DNA of 64,000 bases from Pseudanabaena sp. PCC 7367 (GTDB taxonomy: Bacteria; Cyanobacteriota; Cyanobacteriia; Pseudanabaenales; Pseudanabaenaceae): NCBI RefSeq assembly GCF_000317065.1, contig NC_019701.1, positions 124,001-188,000 of the forward strand, given 5' to 3'. Made by a program: the position numbers and the translations under genes. Under the pieces are notes generated by a model. That model saw nothing but the letters and a program-made list of their open reading frames with translations, did no database searches and was not told the origin of the DNA. How positions within the stretch are numbered: position 1 is the stretch's first letter; each line of letters begins with the position of its first letter. Shown one piece after another: positions 1-8,629 of the stretch.

Positions 1-446
1 TAGATTTGGATGTGACGGGTGGTTGATTTTAAAAGCATAGACGGAATCAAGATCCTGAAAATTTACTAGTGAGCTGGTATTAATTTAATTAATATTTACC
101 CAAGACATGTGGTGGGTAATCATAGTTGCTGCAACGTCGCGGCTTAGATGCCTGAATCGAGCAGAACGATCAGCATAAGTAAGATCATGGCGATCGCCCT
201 GTTAATTAATGCGTAAATAAATGCCAAGAGGTCTATGTAATTCTATTACAGTTCTTTGCTTCTAATCTACTCCGCGGTAGACAAGCCGAAGACAAAATCT
301 CATTGCTATATGTAATTGCTCTATTTAGATAAAGTAATAAGTGGCGATCAAAATTCGACTGTGTTAGCAGGACAAACTGGCTCGCCATCTTGAATTTGGA
401 TGTGCCAGTTCATTTAGGTTTGAGTTTGCCCACCCACATGTTCTAA
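1..446. other. intergenic, no gene seen
   Basis: The stretch before the first gene is AT-rich and has stops in every frame. No tRNA fold, convincing terminator or conserved small ORF was found. It lies 3' of the minus-strand thioredoxin-like gene. Confidence 0.5.
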
Positions 447-977
447 CTAAGCCGACCACTTGACCGAGCAACCGATCGCCGGAGACATATCAGCCGTCAC
501 AGTTTCACCCTTAAGTACCTGATCGATCGCATCGCGTAGATTATGCTGCGTCACCGCCGCCGGATCACGATAGCTATCATCAATCTGGCCGTTATAGCGC
601 AAAATTCCATCTTGATCGAGCACAAACGGTTCTGGTGTACATTTCGCGCCGAATGCTTCAGCTACATCCTGGGTGCGATCGCGCAGGTAAGGAAAATTCA
701 AGCCCCATTCCTGGGCATATGTTTTCATTTTGTCGAAGTCGTCTTCGGGGTATTTTTTCGAGTCATTGGCATTAATCCCCACCAGCAAAACGCCTTGATC
801 TTGATAATCGGCCTGGAGCTGCACCAGCCGTTCCCGATATGCCTTGACATAGGGACAATGGTTACACATGAATACCACCACCACCGCTTTGTAGGCTTCC
901 AGGCACTTAGATAGATGAATCACATCACCTTGAGCGCTTGGCAATTCAAAATCTGGAGCGTATGCACCTATTTCCAT
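447..977 (-). CDS. thioredoxin-like peroxiredoxin-family protein
   Basis: A cytosolic redoxin of the AhpC/TSA-thioredoxin fold, expected to act as a thiol-disulfide oxidoreductase or peroxidase; the natural substrate is unknown. The redox centre is visible as CNHC at residues 38-41, followed by PYV, after a hydrophobic beta strand (VVVVFM). This motif is typical of the PRX_like1 branch rather than of true thioredoxins (CGPC). I chose the ATG at 977, 176 aa, which has an AGGA about 10 nt upstream; an in-frame TTG at 995 would add six residues. It is monocistronic and faces away from the next gene. The family is clear; the reaction is inferred. Confidence 0.85.
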   Translation of the reverse strand: MEIGAYAPDFELPSAQGDVIHLSKCLEAYKAVVVVFMCNHCPYVKAYRERLVQLQADYQDQGVLLVGINANDSKKYPEDDFDKMKTYAQEWGLNFPYLRDRTQDVAEAFGAKCTPEPFVLDQDGILRYNGQIDDSYRDPAAVTQHNLRDAIDQVLKGETVTADMSPAIGCSVKWSA

Positions 978-1076
978 CGATCTTTTCCTAGGCAACTGAT
1001 CAGCTATATTTTACCCCTTGATCAACATCTCCTGGTTGTATAAACAGGATTAATAAATAATCCCCACCATTTTTTA

Positions 1077-1121
1077 GTTGCCATAGATTACGTTGCCATA
1101 GATTACGTTGCCATAGATTAC
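1077..1121. repeat. 3 x 15-bp perfect tandem repeat
   Basis: The unit gttgccatagattac occurs three times head to tail without mismatch. It is followed by ctcagggg and a HIP1 octamer (1128-1135). It lies between the divergently transcribed thioredoxin-like and CIA30 genes. Confidence 0.95.
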
Positions 1122-1244
1122 TCAGGGGCGATCGCGCCTCTGCCTGAAGATTTATAACTTGAGGTGGTCGTTTTTGGAGCAGATTTAGCCAATAATAATT
1201 CTAAATAATTTCCAGCCAGTTGCTTTTGCAATCTTTTCCTAACC

Positions 1245-2723
1245 ATGAGTCCTAACACCTCCTCATCCGACTCCGCCGCTAATGCCAACCAAAATTCTAG
1301 TAAATGGGATCTAGGTAAGTTTTACCAAACCCTGACTTATTTTGAAGTGCTGCCCTGGCTCCAGCAGATTGATGTATTGGGTTGGCTGGGTACTCGCAAC
1401 GATCCTAAGCCCGATCCTTCTGTGCTGGCTCCGTTGCTGGCGATCGTGGTAGGCGATCGGGGCATGGTGGGTAAGCAGTTAACTCAGTTTTTAGGTAACT
1501 CTGGCTATCGAATTCAGTCGGCTAATTTTTTTGCAGCAAATGCTACATCTACTAATGCTGTAACTAATGCCGATGTAGTTTTTCTCTGTCTAGATGCTTT
1601 GCTCAATCTCAATGTAGATGATTCTGAAACGCTGGGCAATCTAGATCCAAATGAGTTGATCGATCGCATTAAGTCCTGGCTCAAGCCCGATCAAGATCGA
1701 ATGTTATTTGATTTTCGGCAGGCTGGAGAGCAAGAGTCTGCAACTAACCCAGACCAGAGCAATACGAAGAATTTAAAAGAAATCTGGGGCATCCTTGATG
1801 ATGTGGTGATGGGCGGTGTGAGCGCTAGTAACATTACCCTGGGCGATCGCTCGGCGTTGTTCTATGGCAATGTGTCTACGGCCAATTCCGGTGGGTTTGC
1901 CTCGGTGCGATCGCGCAACTTTGAGCCAGGCATTGATCTAAGCGCCTATGATGGCATTGCTTTGCGGGTACGTGGCGACGGCAAACGCTATAAGTTTATG
2001 CTGCGTGATTCTGGTCGCTGGGATGGGATCGCCTTTTGTGCCTCCTTTGATACGGTGGCTAATAACTGGATTGATCTTAAAATTCCCTTCGATCGATTTG
2101 CGCCCATTTTCCGCGCCAAGACGGTCAAGGATGCTGAGCCGATCGCCACTGAGCAAATTTGTGCTTTTCAATTGATGTTGAGCAAGTTTGAGTATGATGG
2201 GGCGTTAAATCCCCGGTTTGAGGCTGGTAGTTTTCGCCTGGAGGTAGAGTATATTAAGGCATACAGCAGTTCTAAGCTACCGCAGTTAGTTGTAGTCAGC
2301 CCAGAACTAAATATTAATCCTAAGGCTGAGCATATTGAAAAGATAGAAAACCAGGTGCGGCGCAGTGGCATCCCCTACACGATCGCTAAACCTATAGATC
2401 TAACCGACTCAAGCCAAAGCCAAGCGATTGCATTAGGGCAATTAGAGCAATTAGGGCAACAAAATAGTAATAGCAATCAATCAGCAAAGCCACCGCAACC
2501 AGTTAGCAGCCTTGCGATCGCCCAGCTCTGCATCGAAGCCCTCAAACATAATCAGGCCACCCAAAAGACCTATAGAATTACGGCGTTGCCACCTAAGCCA
2601 TCCGATCGGATCGCGCAAACAGAGCAATCAAAGCAAACAACCAGCCAAACCAATCCCTGCGCTCCTGGTGATTGGGATTGTCAATTTGCACGGCTGACCC
2701 CTGACATTATTGGAATTAATTAA
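1245..2723 (+). CDS. atypical SDR with inserted CIA30 domain
   Basis: A 492-aa protein in which a CIA30 domain (about residues 181-342, beginning WGILDDVVMGG) splits an atypical short-chain dehydrogenase fold. The first half has a modified dinucleotide loop, GDRGMVG (70-76), after a hydrophobic strand. The second half resumes with LPQLVVVSP and SGIPYTIAKP, a pattern seen near the C-terminus of NAD(P)-binding atypical SDRs. This split arrangement is known in plant HCF173, which is needed for psbA translation, and in cyanobacterial relatives. The CIA30 insertion is seen directly; a role in photosystem II assembly is inference. The linkers are Asn/Ser/Gln rich. The start is the only ATG near the 5' end; its ribosome binding site is weak. 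Confidence 0.8.
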   Translation: MSPNTSSSDSAANANQNSSKWDLGKFYQTLTYFEVLPWLQQIDVLGWLGTRNDPKPDPSVLAPLLAIVVGDRGMVGKQLTQFLGNSGYRIQSANFFAANATSTNAVTNADVVFLCLDALLNLNVDDSETLGNLDPNELIDRIKSWLKPDQDRMLFDFRQAGEQESATNPDQSNTKNLKEIWGILDDVVMGGVSASNITLGDRSALFYGNVSTANSGGFASVRSRNFEPGIDLSAYDGIALRVRGDGKRYKFMLRDSGRWDGIAFCASFDTVANNWIDLKIPFDRFAPIFRAKTVKDAEPIATEQICAFQLMLSKFEYDGALNPRFEAGSFRLEVEYIKAYSSSKLPQLVVVSPELNINPKAEHIEKIENQVRRSGIPYTIAKPIDLTDSSQSQAIALGQLEQLGQQNSNSNQSAKPPQPVSSLAIAQLCIEALKHNQATQKTYRITALPPKPSDRIAQTEQSKQTTSQTNPCAPGDWDCQFARLTPDIIGIN

Positions 2724-2876
2724 TATTCATGCTGCGATCGGTCAGCAAATTGGGCATAATAGCTTAATAGGAATGTGCTAGATCGTTACCGAGAAGGCAC
2801 AATTTCTAACCTAATCGTGGGGGACGCTTACACAATCGGAATGGCAATTCACGATTCGAGCAATTAGGCAGGCTTA

Positions 2877-3842
2877 ATGGAACATAAGATCAGGTGGCTA
2901 GCGGCTCTTACCACTGTGGACGGGCCTGAACAAGATAGCCACACTTTTTGGTTTAATCGTGCTGTTTATTTGATGAAACAGGGTAATGCCACTGAGGCGA
3001 TCGCTGCCTTTGAGAAGGTGGTGAAGCTTAATCCTGAGCATTATCAAGCCTGGAATCTGCATGGCAACTTACTGCGCAAGGCCAAACAATATGATCAGGC
3101 GATCGTATCCTATGCCAGGGCGCTGGAAATTAAACCAAACTACTACACTGCCCTCAATCATCAGGGCGTGGCGCTGCATCAACTCAATCGTTTCACGGAG
3201 GCAGTAGCTTCCTTTGACCTGGCGATTAATGCCAAACCTGGTTGCTATCGCGCCTGGAATAATTTAGCGGGATCGCTGGTTGAACTGGAACGCTACGATG
3301 AAGCCCTGGAAGTATATGACGAAGCCTTGAATATCAAGCCGGATTTCTATCAAGCCTGGAATAACAAGGGCAATTTACTGCGACGACTCCAGCGCTATGA
3401 AGCAGCATTGCTGGCATACCAACAGGCGATCGTCCACGAGCCAAATCTGCCGGAAACCTGGCTCAATCGCGGTAGTGTGCTGGCCAGTTTGCAGCGCTAT
3501 GCCGAAGCGATCGAATGCTATGGGCAAGCAATCCGGCTCAAGCAAGATTATTATCTGGCCTGGTTAAACTATGGCCGCATCCTGGTCAAACTAGACGACA
3601 ATGAAAATGCCATTACTTGTTATCAAACCGCGCTCCAATTAAAATCAAAACCATGTGAAGCGGCGTACGAGCTGGCTAGTTTGCATACCCAACTCAATAA
3701 TTATGAAATCGCTGATGACTACTATGCCCAAGTGTTGGCAATCAAGCCAAATTTTCAGGGTGCAGCGGTCGATCGCCAGAAATTACAAAAGTTCTTGGCT
3801 AAGTCATCTTCTACTCAACCTCAACCCCACCCGGTAACTTGA
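2877..3842 (+). CDS. TPR-repeat protein
   Basis: A 321-aa protein made almost entirely of about eight consecutive tetratricopeptide units from residue 25 to 305. Typical unit signatures are W-N-GN-L and A-YD-AL-IKP spaced by 34 residues. There is no signal peptide, transmembrane segment or catalytic domain, so it is most likely a cytosolic protein-protein interaction scaffold. The partner is unknown. It starts about 150 nt after the CIA30 gene on the same strand, with a purine-rich aggcagg before the ATG, so cotranscription is possible but unproven. Confidence 0.85.
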   Translation: MEHKIRWLAALTTVDGPEQDSHTFWFNRAVYLMKQGNATEAIAAFEKVVKLNPEHYQAWNLHGNLLRKAKQYDQAIVSYARALEIKPNYYTALNHQGVALHQLNRFTEAVASFDLAINAKPGCYRAWNNLAGSLVELERYDEALEVYDEALNIKPDFYQAWNNKGNLLRRLQRYEAALLAYQQAIVHEPNLPETWLNRGSVLASLQRYAEAIECYGQAIRLKQDYYLAWLNYGRILVKLDDNENAITCYQTALQLKSKPCEAAYELASLHTQLNNYEIADDYYAQVLAIKPNFQGAAVDRQKLQKFLAKSSSTQPQPHPVT

Positions 3843-4041
3843 GCTTGACAGAGGTTTGCAAATCCCAACTCGATTACTGCTCACGATCGCCTGATACCAA
3901 ATTAGGAAATAGGTGATCCAAATGCCGAGTCATAAGCCTTGCTCAGATGGATCGCCGCTTAAAAATATGTTTCATCTAAAAACTAAAACGGTATGAAAGG
4001 TTGTCATCACTCAATCTAGAAATGGAAGGAATTCAATGCGA

Positions 4042-4410
4042 TTAAAATAATTCCTTCAAACGCCGAAACCGATCGGAATAGCTACGCATCACTTCGATCG
4101 CAAACATGGGGGTTTGCTGAATGGCAAATAGAAAATGTTTTTGATCGAGAAAGCCAATGAGACATTCAGTTTTAGCGATCGCAGTAGAGGTGCGTAAATG
4201 ATCGTCATGTACCAGAGCGCCTGCACCAAACACATCACCCATGCTGATTGTCTCGATCACCTTGCTATTCAATTGCATTTCCACCTCCCCACTGATCACC
4301 CCATACATAAGGCTGCCAGTTTCACCCTGACTAAAAATAATTTCACCAGCGGCATAGGTCTTGGGTGATGGTGGTTTTTGGTATGCTTCGATTGTTTTAA
4401 TTGGTTTCAT
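4042..4410 (-). CDS. cyclic nucleotide-binding (cNMP) domain protein
   Basis: A 122-aa stand-alone cNMP-binding beta-barrel domain. Visible are the GEIIFSQGETGSLMYGVISGEVE segment in pieces (FSQGE, GVISGEVE) and the GDVFGAGALV segment that corresponds to the phosphate-binding cassette. The usual FGE-A-L followed by a phosphate-binding Arg is altered here (FGAGALVHDDHLRTS), so ligand binding is doubtful. There is no helix-turn-helix, so it is not a Crp-type regulator. Function is unknown. A second, better conserved cNMP-domain protein lies near the other end of the window. Confidence 0.8.
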   Translation of the reverse strand: MKPIKTIEAYQKPPSPKTYAAGEIIFSQGETGSLMYGVISGEVEMQLNSKVIETISMGDVFGAGALVHDDHLRTSTAIAKTECLIGFLDQKHFLFAIQQTPMFAIEVMRSYSDRFRRLKELF

Positions 4411-4502
4411 GATTATTGAAAAGTGCTTTGATAAGCGGTCACTGACGCAAGCCGATCGCAGGACTAGGTTACCTTTAACCGGACACTAAATTGAATCAGG
4501 TT

Positions 4503-4551
4503 AAAAATAAAATAAAAATAGAATAAGGACAAACCATCGCAGCTTGTCCTT
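4503..4551 (-). terminator. Rho-independent terminator of the cyclophilin gene
   Basis: Perfect 8-bp arms aaggacaa (4525-4532) and ttgtcctt (4544-4551) with an 11-nt loop. On the minus strand the hairpin is followed by a T-rich tract (complement of 4503-4524). It lies 31 nt after the cyclophilin stop codon. Confidence 0.8.
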
Positions 4552-4582
4552 ACCCAGAAATTTTATTGGTGATTGGAAAAAA

Positions 4583-5002
4583 TTATTCCTCGATCTTAAC
4601 CGAGATAATCTTATCCTTGCCTGCGATCGCATTCACCACATCCATATCCTCGGTCTTACCAAACACAGTATGCACACCGTCCAGGTGGCGTTGGGGGGAA
4701 TGGCAAATAAAGAACTGACTACCACCGGTATCGCGGCCAGCATGAGCCATTGAAAGCGAACCAGCTTCATGCTTGTTTTTATTAATTTCACATTTAATTG
4801 TGTAGCCAGGGCCACCAGTACCAGTGCCGTTGGGGCAACCACCCTGGATCATAAAATCAGGAATGACGCGGTGAAAATTGAGCCCATCATAGAAACCTTC
4901 CTTGGACAGCTTCACAAAATTGGCAACGGTGTTGGGGGCATCTTGATCGAAAAGTTCGAGATTAATCGTGCCTTTCTCGGTTTCCATGATCGCGCGAGTC
5001 AT
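4583..5002 (-). CDS. cyclophilin-type peptidyl-prolyl isomerase
   Basis: A 139-aa single-domain cytosolic cyclophilin that catalyses cis-trans isomerisation of prolyl bonds. Diagnostic segments are [13 protein letters not shown] with the catalytic Arg, then AMAH-type [18 protein letters not shown] and [10 protein letters not shown]. The position equivalent to Trp121 of human CypA is His, common in bacterial forms. No signal peptide is present. The ATG has a good GGAG ribosome binding site and the gene ends in a clear terminator, so it is a single transcription unit. Confidence 0.95.
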   Translation of the reverse strand: MTRAIMETEKGTINLELFDQDAPNTVANFVKLSKEGFYDGLNFHRVIPDFMIQGGCPNGTGTGGPGYTIKCEINKNKHEAGSLSMAHAGRDTGGSQFFICHSPQRHLDGVHTVFGKTEDMDVVNAIAGKDKIISVKIEE

Positions 5003-5217
5003 GCTCTACTCCTTAACTTAATTTTTTGACTTATGGGTACTTAATAGAGATGCAATGGTGATTTGCAACTATTAGGTGCGACTTGTGTTTACAAAAATCA
5101 TCGCATGTTTGCATATTTAAGGTTACATGAGTATGGCGATCGATGGTTGTTAACATAACCTGAAAATATCGCTTTGGCTTGTGGTTGATTAGTTGGTTAG
5201 GTCTTTAACAACGATCG

Positions 5218-5898
5218 CTAGCGGTGGTTGAGGATAAACTCGGCGATCGCCAAGTCCTGCGGGGTGGTTACTTTCAAGTTGGTTTCTTCCCCCGCCACAA
5301 TGTTGACAGCCAAGCCCACCTTTTCAAATAAGGCCGCATCATCGGTGACCACCCAACCCAACTCTTTAGCCTTTGCATGGGCTTGCTTAAGTGGATCGAC
5401 CAGAAAGCCCTGGGGGGTTTGCGCTGCCCACAAATTATCCCTGGTGGGCGTATCGACAATCACCTGATCTTTGACCACTTTGATTGTGTCCTTGACTGGG
5501 ATCGCGGCAATGAACCCTTCAAAGTCCGCAAAGGCGCGATCGCAACGATTGAACAACTCCGGCGTAGCCAAGCACCTCGCCCCATCATGAATTAATACTT
5601 GCTTAGCATCACTGGGCAGAGCTTGCATGCCGTTATAAACCGATTCCTGGCGGGTGGTTCCCCCCTGTACCCATTGAATTGGTTTGGGGCTGGCTAGGCG
5701 CTTAAAAATCTGTTCAAAGTCTGGTAAGTCATAGGGCTGACCGATCACACCGATCCAGCTAATTGCTTCGGCGGCGATCGCGGCTTGTAATGTCCATGCC
5801 AGGATCGGCTTGCCCAGCAGGGGGAGTAGTAGTTTGTTGCGATCGCTCCCCATCCGGGTGCCTTTCCCGGCGGCGGGGATCAAGAGGTGGCAGGACAT
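5218..5898 (-). CDS. ispD: 2-C-methyl-D-erythritol 4-phosphate cytidylyltransferase
   Basis: Catalyses the CTP-dependent third step of the MEP isoprenoid pathway, which in cyanobacteria feeds carotenoid, phytol and quinone synthesis. The 226-aa length is normal. The nucleotide-binding loop AAGKGTRMGSDRNKLLLPL lies at the N-terminus. HDGARCL, IPVKDTIK and ETNLKVTTPQDL are the other family signatures. The ATG at 5898 has no recognisable Shine-Dalgarno: the position is occupied by an 8-bp tandem repeat of A-rich character on this strand. The gene stands alone. Confidence 0.95.
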   Translation of the reverse strand: MSCHLLIPAAGKGTRMGSDRNKLLLPLLGKPILAWTLQAAIAAEAISWIGVIGQPYDLPDFEQIFKRLASPKPIQWVQGGTTRQESVYNGMQALPSDAKQVLIHDGARCLATPELFNRCDRAFADFEGFIAAIPVKDTIKVVKDQVIVDTPTRDNLWAAQTPQGFLVDPLKQAHAKAKELGWVVTDDAALFEKVGLAVNIVAGEETNLKVTTPQDLAIAEFILNHR

Positions 5899-5920
5899 GT
5901 TTTTATGTTTTTATGTTTTA
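5897..5920. repeat. 3 x 8-bp tandem repeat at the ispD start
   Basis: Unit atgttttt, two exact copies and a third with the last base changed to a. The first two bases belong to the ispD start codon, so the repeat fills the ribosome-binding region. Confidence 0.9.
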
Positions 5921-6095
5921 GATCTGATCGTCGGCATATTCGGTATAACAGCTATTTTATGATTTAGATGACAACAATTCCTGAATCATGAGCAAAGTAG
6001 AATAGGGTAGATGTTTGGTCGATTTGATGATTTTTGGGCAGGATGTGGGCAAACCTCACCCCCCTGCTGTCAGTACCACAAATGATATGCTAATA

Positions 6096-6122
6096 GTATA
6101 AAAAAGGTATAATAACTATACC
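6096..6122 (+). promoter_or_regulatory. putative brnTA operator and -10 box
   Basis: A palindrome GGTATA (6106-6111), 5-nt spacer, TATACC (6117-6122) lies 15 nt before the BrnT start. A further GTATA half-site is found 11 nt upstream (6096-6100). A consensus TATAAT sits at 6108-6113 inside the palindrome, so a repressor bound here would block the promoter. BrnA-type antitoxins are known to autoregulate; assignment to this BrnA is inferred. Confidence 0.6.
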
Positions 6123-6137
6123 TAAGTCGCTGGCAAT

Positions 6138-6407
6138 ATGGAATTCGAGTTTGACGATCGCAAAAACCAAACTAACCAAGCAAAACACGGGATCGACTTT
6201 CATGAAGCTCAATTACTCTGGGACGATTGCGATCGGATCGAAATTCCCGCCCGCACCGAGGATGAGCCGCGCTATTTGGTAATCGCTCGATTGAATGCCA
6301 AGCATTACTCCGCCGTGATTACCTATCGAGACGACAAAGTCCGCATTATTTCAGTTCGCCGCGCCCGCGTGGAAGAGATAGAAATTTATGAAAGCAAAAG
6401 ATTTTGA
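6138..6407 (+). CDS. brnT: BrnT family toxin (type II TA)
   Basis: An 89-aa ribonuclease-type toxin of the BrnT family. Diagnostic features are the opening FEFDDRKNQTNQAKHGIDF, then EDEPRYLVIA, and the terminal IISVRRARVEEIEIYE, which carry the family's conserved Lys-His, Arg and Glu residues. In characterised systems BrnT cleaves RNA and is neutralised by a CopG-like BrnA. Here the stop overlaps the next gene's start by 20 nt, so the two are translationally coupled in the usual toxin-first order. The ATG is preceded by a palindromic operator. No disrupting mutation is visible. Confidence 0.88.
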   Translation: MEFEFDDRKNQTNQAKHGIDFHEAQLLWDDCDRIEIPARTEDEPRYLVIARLNAKHYSAVITYRDDKVRIISVRRARVEEIEIYESKRF

Positions 6408-6627
6408 TCAGAAATTCAACAACGGGGAAGACATCACGGCATTCCTCGATCTTTCAAAAGCTCGCCGTCCCAACCATGATCAGCGGCGGGTTAACGTAGA
6501 TTTTCCAATTTGGATGATCGCAGCGCTCGACTATGAAGCAAATCGCCTTGGTGTGACCCGCCAATCGATCATCAAGGTATGGATCGCCGAACGATTGGAG
6601 CAAACTGCCAGGGCTGAATTATCCTGA
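6388..6627 (+). CDS. brnA: BrnA-like ribbon-helix-helix antitoxin
   Basis: A 79-aa partner of BrnT. The C-terminal half (QRRVNVDFPIWMIAALDYEA, then RLGVTRQSIIKVWIAERL) has the CopG/Arc ribbon-helix-helix pattern: a short beta strand followed by two helices. The N-terminal DITAFLDLSKA region matches the toxin-binding part of BrnA proteins. It begins inside the toxin gene and should both neutralise the toxin and repress the promoter upstream. The identification rests on motif pattern and on the pairing with BrnT. Confidence 0.85.
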   Translation: MKAKDFDQKFNNGEDITAFLDLSKARRPNHDQRRVNVDFPIWMIAALDYEANRLGVTRQSIIKVWIAERLEQTARAELS

Positions 6628-6648
6628 GATCACCTTAAATACTCTACT

Positions 6649-7179
6649 TTACTTAATATCCAAAATCCCTTCCGCCTTCCGCTTGGGGTTAAACCGGATC
6701 GCAAACTTAGCGCCCCGTGCCTCGATCTTGGCCATGATCTCCTTTTCCACCCGTCGCGCCACATTTTTAAGGATTCTTTCTATTTCTATATCTAGGATCG
6801 TGTTCGATAACTGCTCTTGCTCCGCCTCGGTCATCAACTTTTTACAATCGAGCGGTTGCTCCCAAAGCTGGCGATCTTCTTCCGCCAATTCCAGGTCACC
6901 CTGCCAACTGGTTTGAATTTCTCTCAATAAGGTGCGGCTGGGTTTGTCCACCGTGGCCACTTTCAGCCAATGACAGCGATCGGGCACTCTGACCAGATGC
7001 AGCCGTAAACTGGTGGCAATATCCCGCGAGATGCCCACATATTGCAAGTTGCGATCGGCATCAAAAATCCCATATACGCCAATTTTGCCAGCCAACTCTG
7101 GCGCAATGTCGCCGCTTTCATCCAGGTAGGGCAAAAAGGACTGGTCGGTAATGGTTGGGCTTGATTCGATCGCACTCAT
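6649..7179 (-). CDS. GIY-YIG domain protein
   Basis: A 176-aa protein with an N-terminal GIY-YIG nuclease-like module: GVYGIF at 34-39, QYVGI at 46-50 and an Arg at 59 in the expected helix. A charged helical C-terminal half contains EIERILKNVARRVEKE. Cyanobacterial members of this size are common and uncharacterised. The catalytic Glu near the module's end cannot be placed with certainty, so nuclease activity is not assured. The ATG at 7179 is preferred over a TTG two codons upstream. It ends 21 nt from the end of the convergent brnA gene. Confidence 0.75.
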   Translation of the reverse strand: MSAIESSPTITDQSFLPYLDESGDIAPELAGKIGVYGIFDADRNLQYVGISRDIATSLRLHLVRVPDRCHWLKVATVDKPSRTLLREIQTSWQGDLELAEEDRQLWEQPLDCKKLMTEAEQEQLSNTILDIEIERILKNVARRVEKEIMAKIEARGAKFAIRFNPKRKAEGILDIK

Positions 7180-7314
7180 GGGCAAAAGGGTTAATAATAT
7201 AATTATTTGCGGGAATATTTGAATATTCGATCGGCTTTGAAATAACCGCTGATCGAGCGTTGATGCATGATTAGGTTTGTAAGCGATCGCGGCGATCGCA
7301 GAAAGTAGAAATTG

Positions 7315-7533
7315 CTAATCCACCAACTGCCACCAACCCAAAGCAGGGCCAATGAAGCGAATTGTAATCCAGGTGGCGATCATCAGGCCGATGCCAATCC
7401 AGGCCGCCTTGGAGCTAATTTCAATAAACTTAGCTGCACTTTGTTTCGTCCAGAATGGCAGCCAGGGCACGATCGGATCGCCCTTGCCGTAGTTCTCGCC
7501 GAGCATTTCTTTCCGCCTTTTTGCTTCTCCCAT
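7315..7533 (-). CDS. DUF2839 small membrane protein
   Basis: A 72-aa protein whose opening MGEAKRRKEM is the hallmark of the cyanobacterial DUF2839 family. One long hydrophobic stretch (about residues 43-65, AAWIGIGLMIATWITIRF) predicts a membrane helix. Function is unknown. The ATG at 7533 with AAGGA about 10 nt upstream is chosen; a TTG two codons earlier is less likely. Confidence 0.82.
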   Translation of the reverse strand: MGEAKRRKEMLGENYGKGDPIVPWLPFWTKQSAAKFIEISSKAAWIGIGLMIATWITIRFIGPALGWWQLVD

Positions 7534-7552
7534 GATCAAATTTCCTTAATAA

Positions 7553-7576
7553 TCCAAGTATCCAAGTATCCAAGTA
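7553..7576. repeat. 3 x 8-bp perfect tandem repeat
   Basis: Unit tccaagta repeated three times exactly, directly upstream of the DUF2839 gene on the minus strand, inside its presumed promoter region. Confidence 0.93.
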
Positions 7577-7704
7577 ATCAAATCGCTGCCATACCATCTT
7601 GGCGCTTGCTGGTATACTTCGACCCAAATTTTAAGATCTATTCGGATTTATTGTTACAAGAGTTAAACTTCGAGCTTTAATTGCCAAATGCGATCGCCGC
7701 AAAC

Positions 7705-8550
7705 CTAGAGAAATCTCTCAACAAAGCCTTCGTTTTGCAGCATATTAATTAAATCGGTACGTCCTTTCCCAGCCGGATGTCGATAGTGCCAGTGATGAAT
7801 TCGATCATTGATGGTAAGCAAATCGTCTAGTTTCCCAATTCCACAATCATTCAGATGTAGGCAGAGCTTAGCAATGACATCTTTATCGTAACTTAGGGCT
7901 TCTATATATTTATGATCGCTAAGATTAAGGTTAGTTGCCCCCACATCAGAGAAGCAGGTCAACACCAGATGGCCATTTTGCAGGATATCTATGCTATGGC
8001 CTTTAATAAAATCTAGAATAAGCTGTGGCGTATTCAGAGATTCATTAGCAAATATTTGTTCTTGCCCGTACTTTTCCCAGTCTTCAACAATTCTGATCCA
8101 AAAAACACGGATGCTGGGCAATAAGCTAATTAAATGTCCATAGATTTCTAAAAGCTCTTTAGCCTCAACAACTGCTGTTAGATCTAATAACCCATCTGCA
8201 TTAACACTCACATTCCAGCCTGGTTCTATATCATCTGGTTCGTTATCACCCTCTATGCAGGAAGGCACTATTCCATAGGGGAATTTATAACTATACCCAG
8301 GCACAAATGAATATGCTTTTTCACTATAAAAAGTAATGCCATAGTCATCGGTTAAAACATCGGCACGCAAATTTTCTGGGTCAAAAGGATCTAAGCGATT
8401 GACTAACGGGTTGTGGATTTTTTGCCGTTTTGCTGCGCCAAGCATTCTATGGATAGCTTCACCACGATGATTTGCCCAAGCCCAGAAAGTATTTAAATAG
8501 CCAATATCCTGAACTACCCAACGAACCACTCCTACATATAACTGACTCAT
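7705..8550 (-). CDS. hypothetical protein, 281 aa
   Basis: I do not recognise this family. The protein is soluble, acidic and rich in aromatic residues (SFVPGYSYKFPYG, RIHHWHYRHPAGKG). It has no signal peptide or membrane helix. The N-terminal ANHRGEAIHRMLGAAKRQKI is the most basic part. The HWHYRHP cluster near residue 254 could bind a metal or nucleic acid, but no catalytic motif is evident. It sits between the DUF2839 and TIGR02652 genes on the same strand with gaps of about 80-170 nt. Codon usage and length support a real gene. Confidence 0.7.
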   Translation of the reverse strand: MSQLYVGVVRWVVQDIGYLNTFWAWANHRGEAIHRMLGAAKRQKIHNPLVNRLDPFDPENLRADVLTDDYGITFYSEKAYSFVPGYSYKFPYGIVPSCIEGDNEPDDIEPGWNVSVNADGLLDLTAVVEAKELLEIYGHLISLLPSIRVFWIRIVEDWEKYGQEQIFANESLNTPQLILDFIKGHSIDILQNGHLVLTCFSDVGATNLNLSDHKYIEALSYDKDVIAKLCLHLNDCGIGKLDDLLTINDRIHHWHYRHPAGKGRTDLINMLQNEGFVERFL

Positions 8551-8629
8551 AATCTATATGAAAATAGTTGATAAAACCTTGAGTTGATCAGTTGGCACGG
8601 ATAGGCTAATTCTCTGGTTGGTAAATTAA

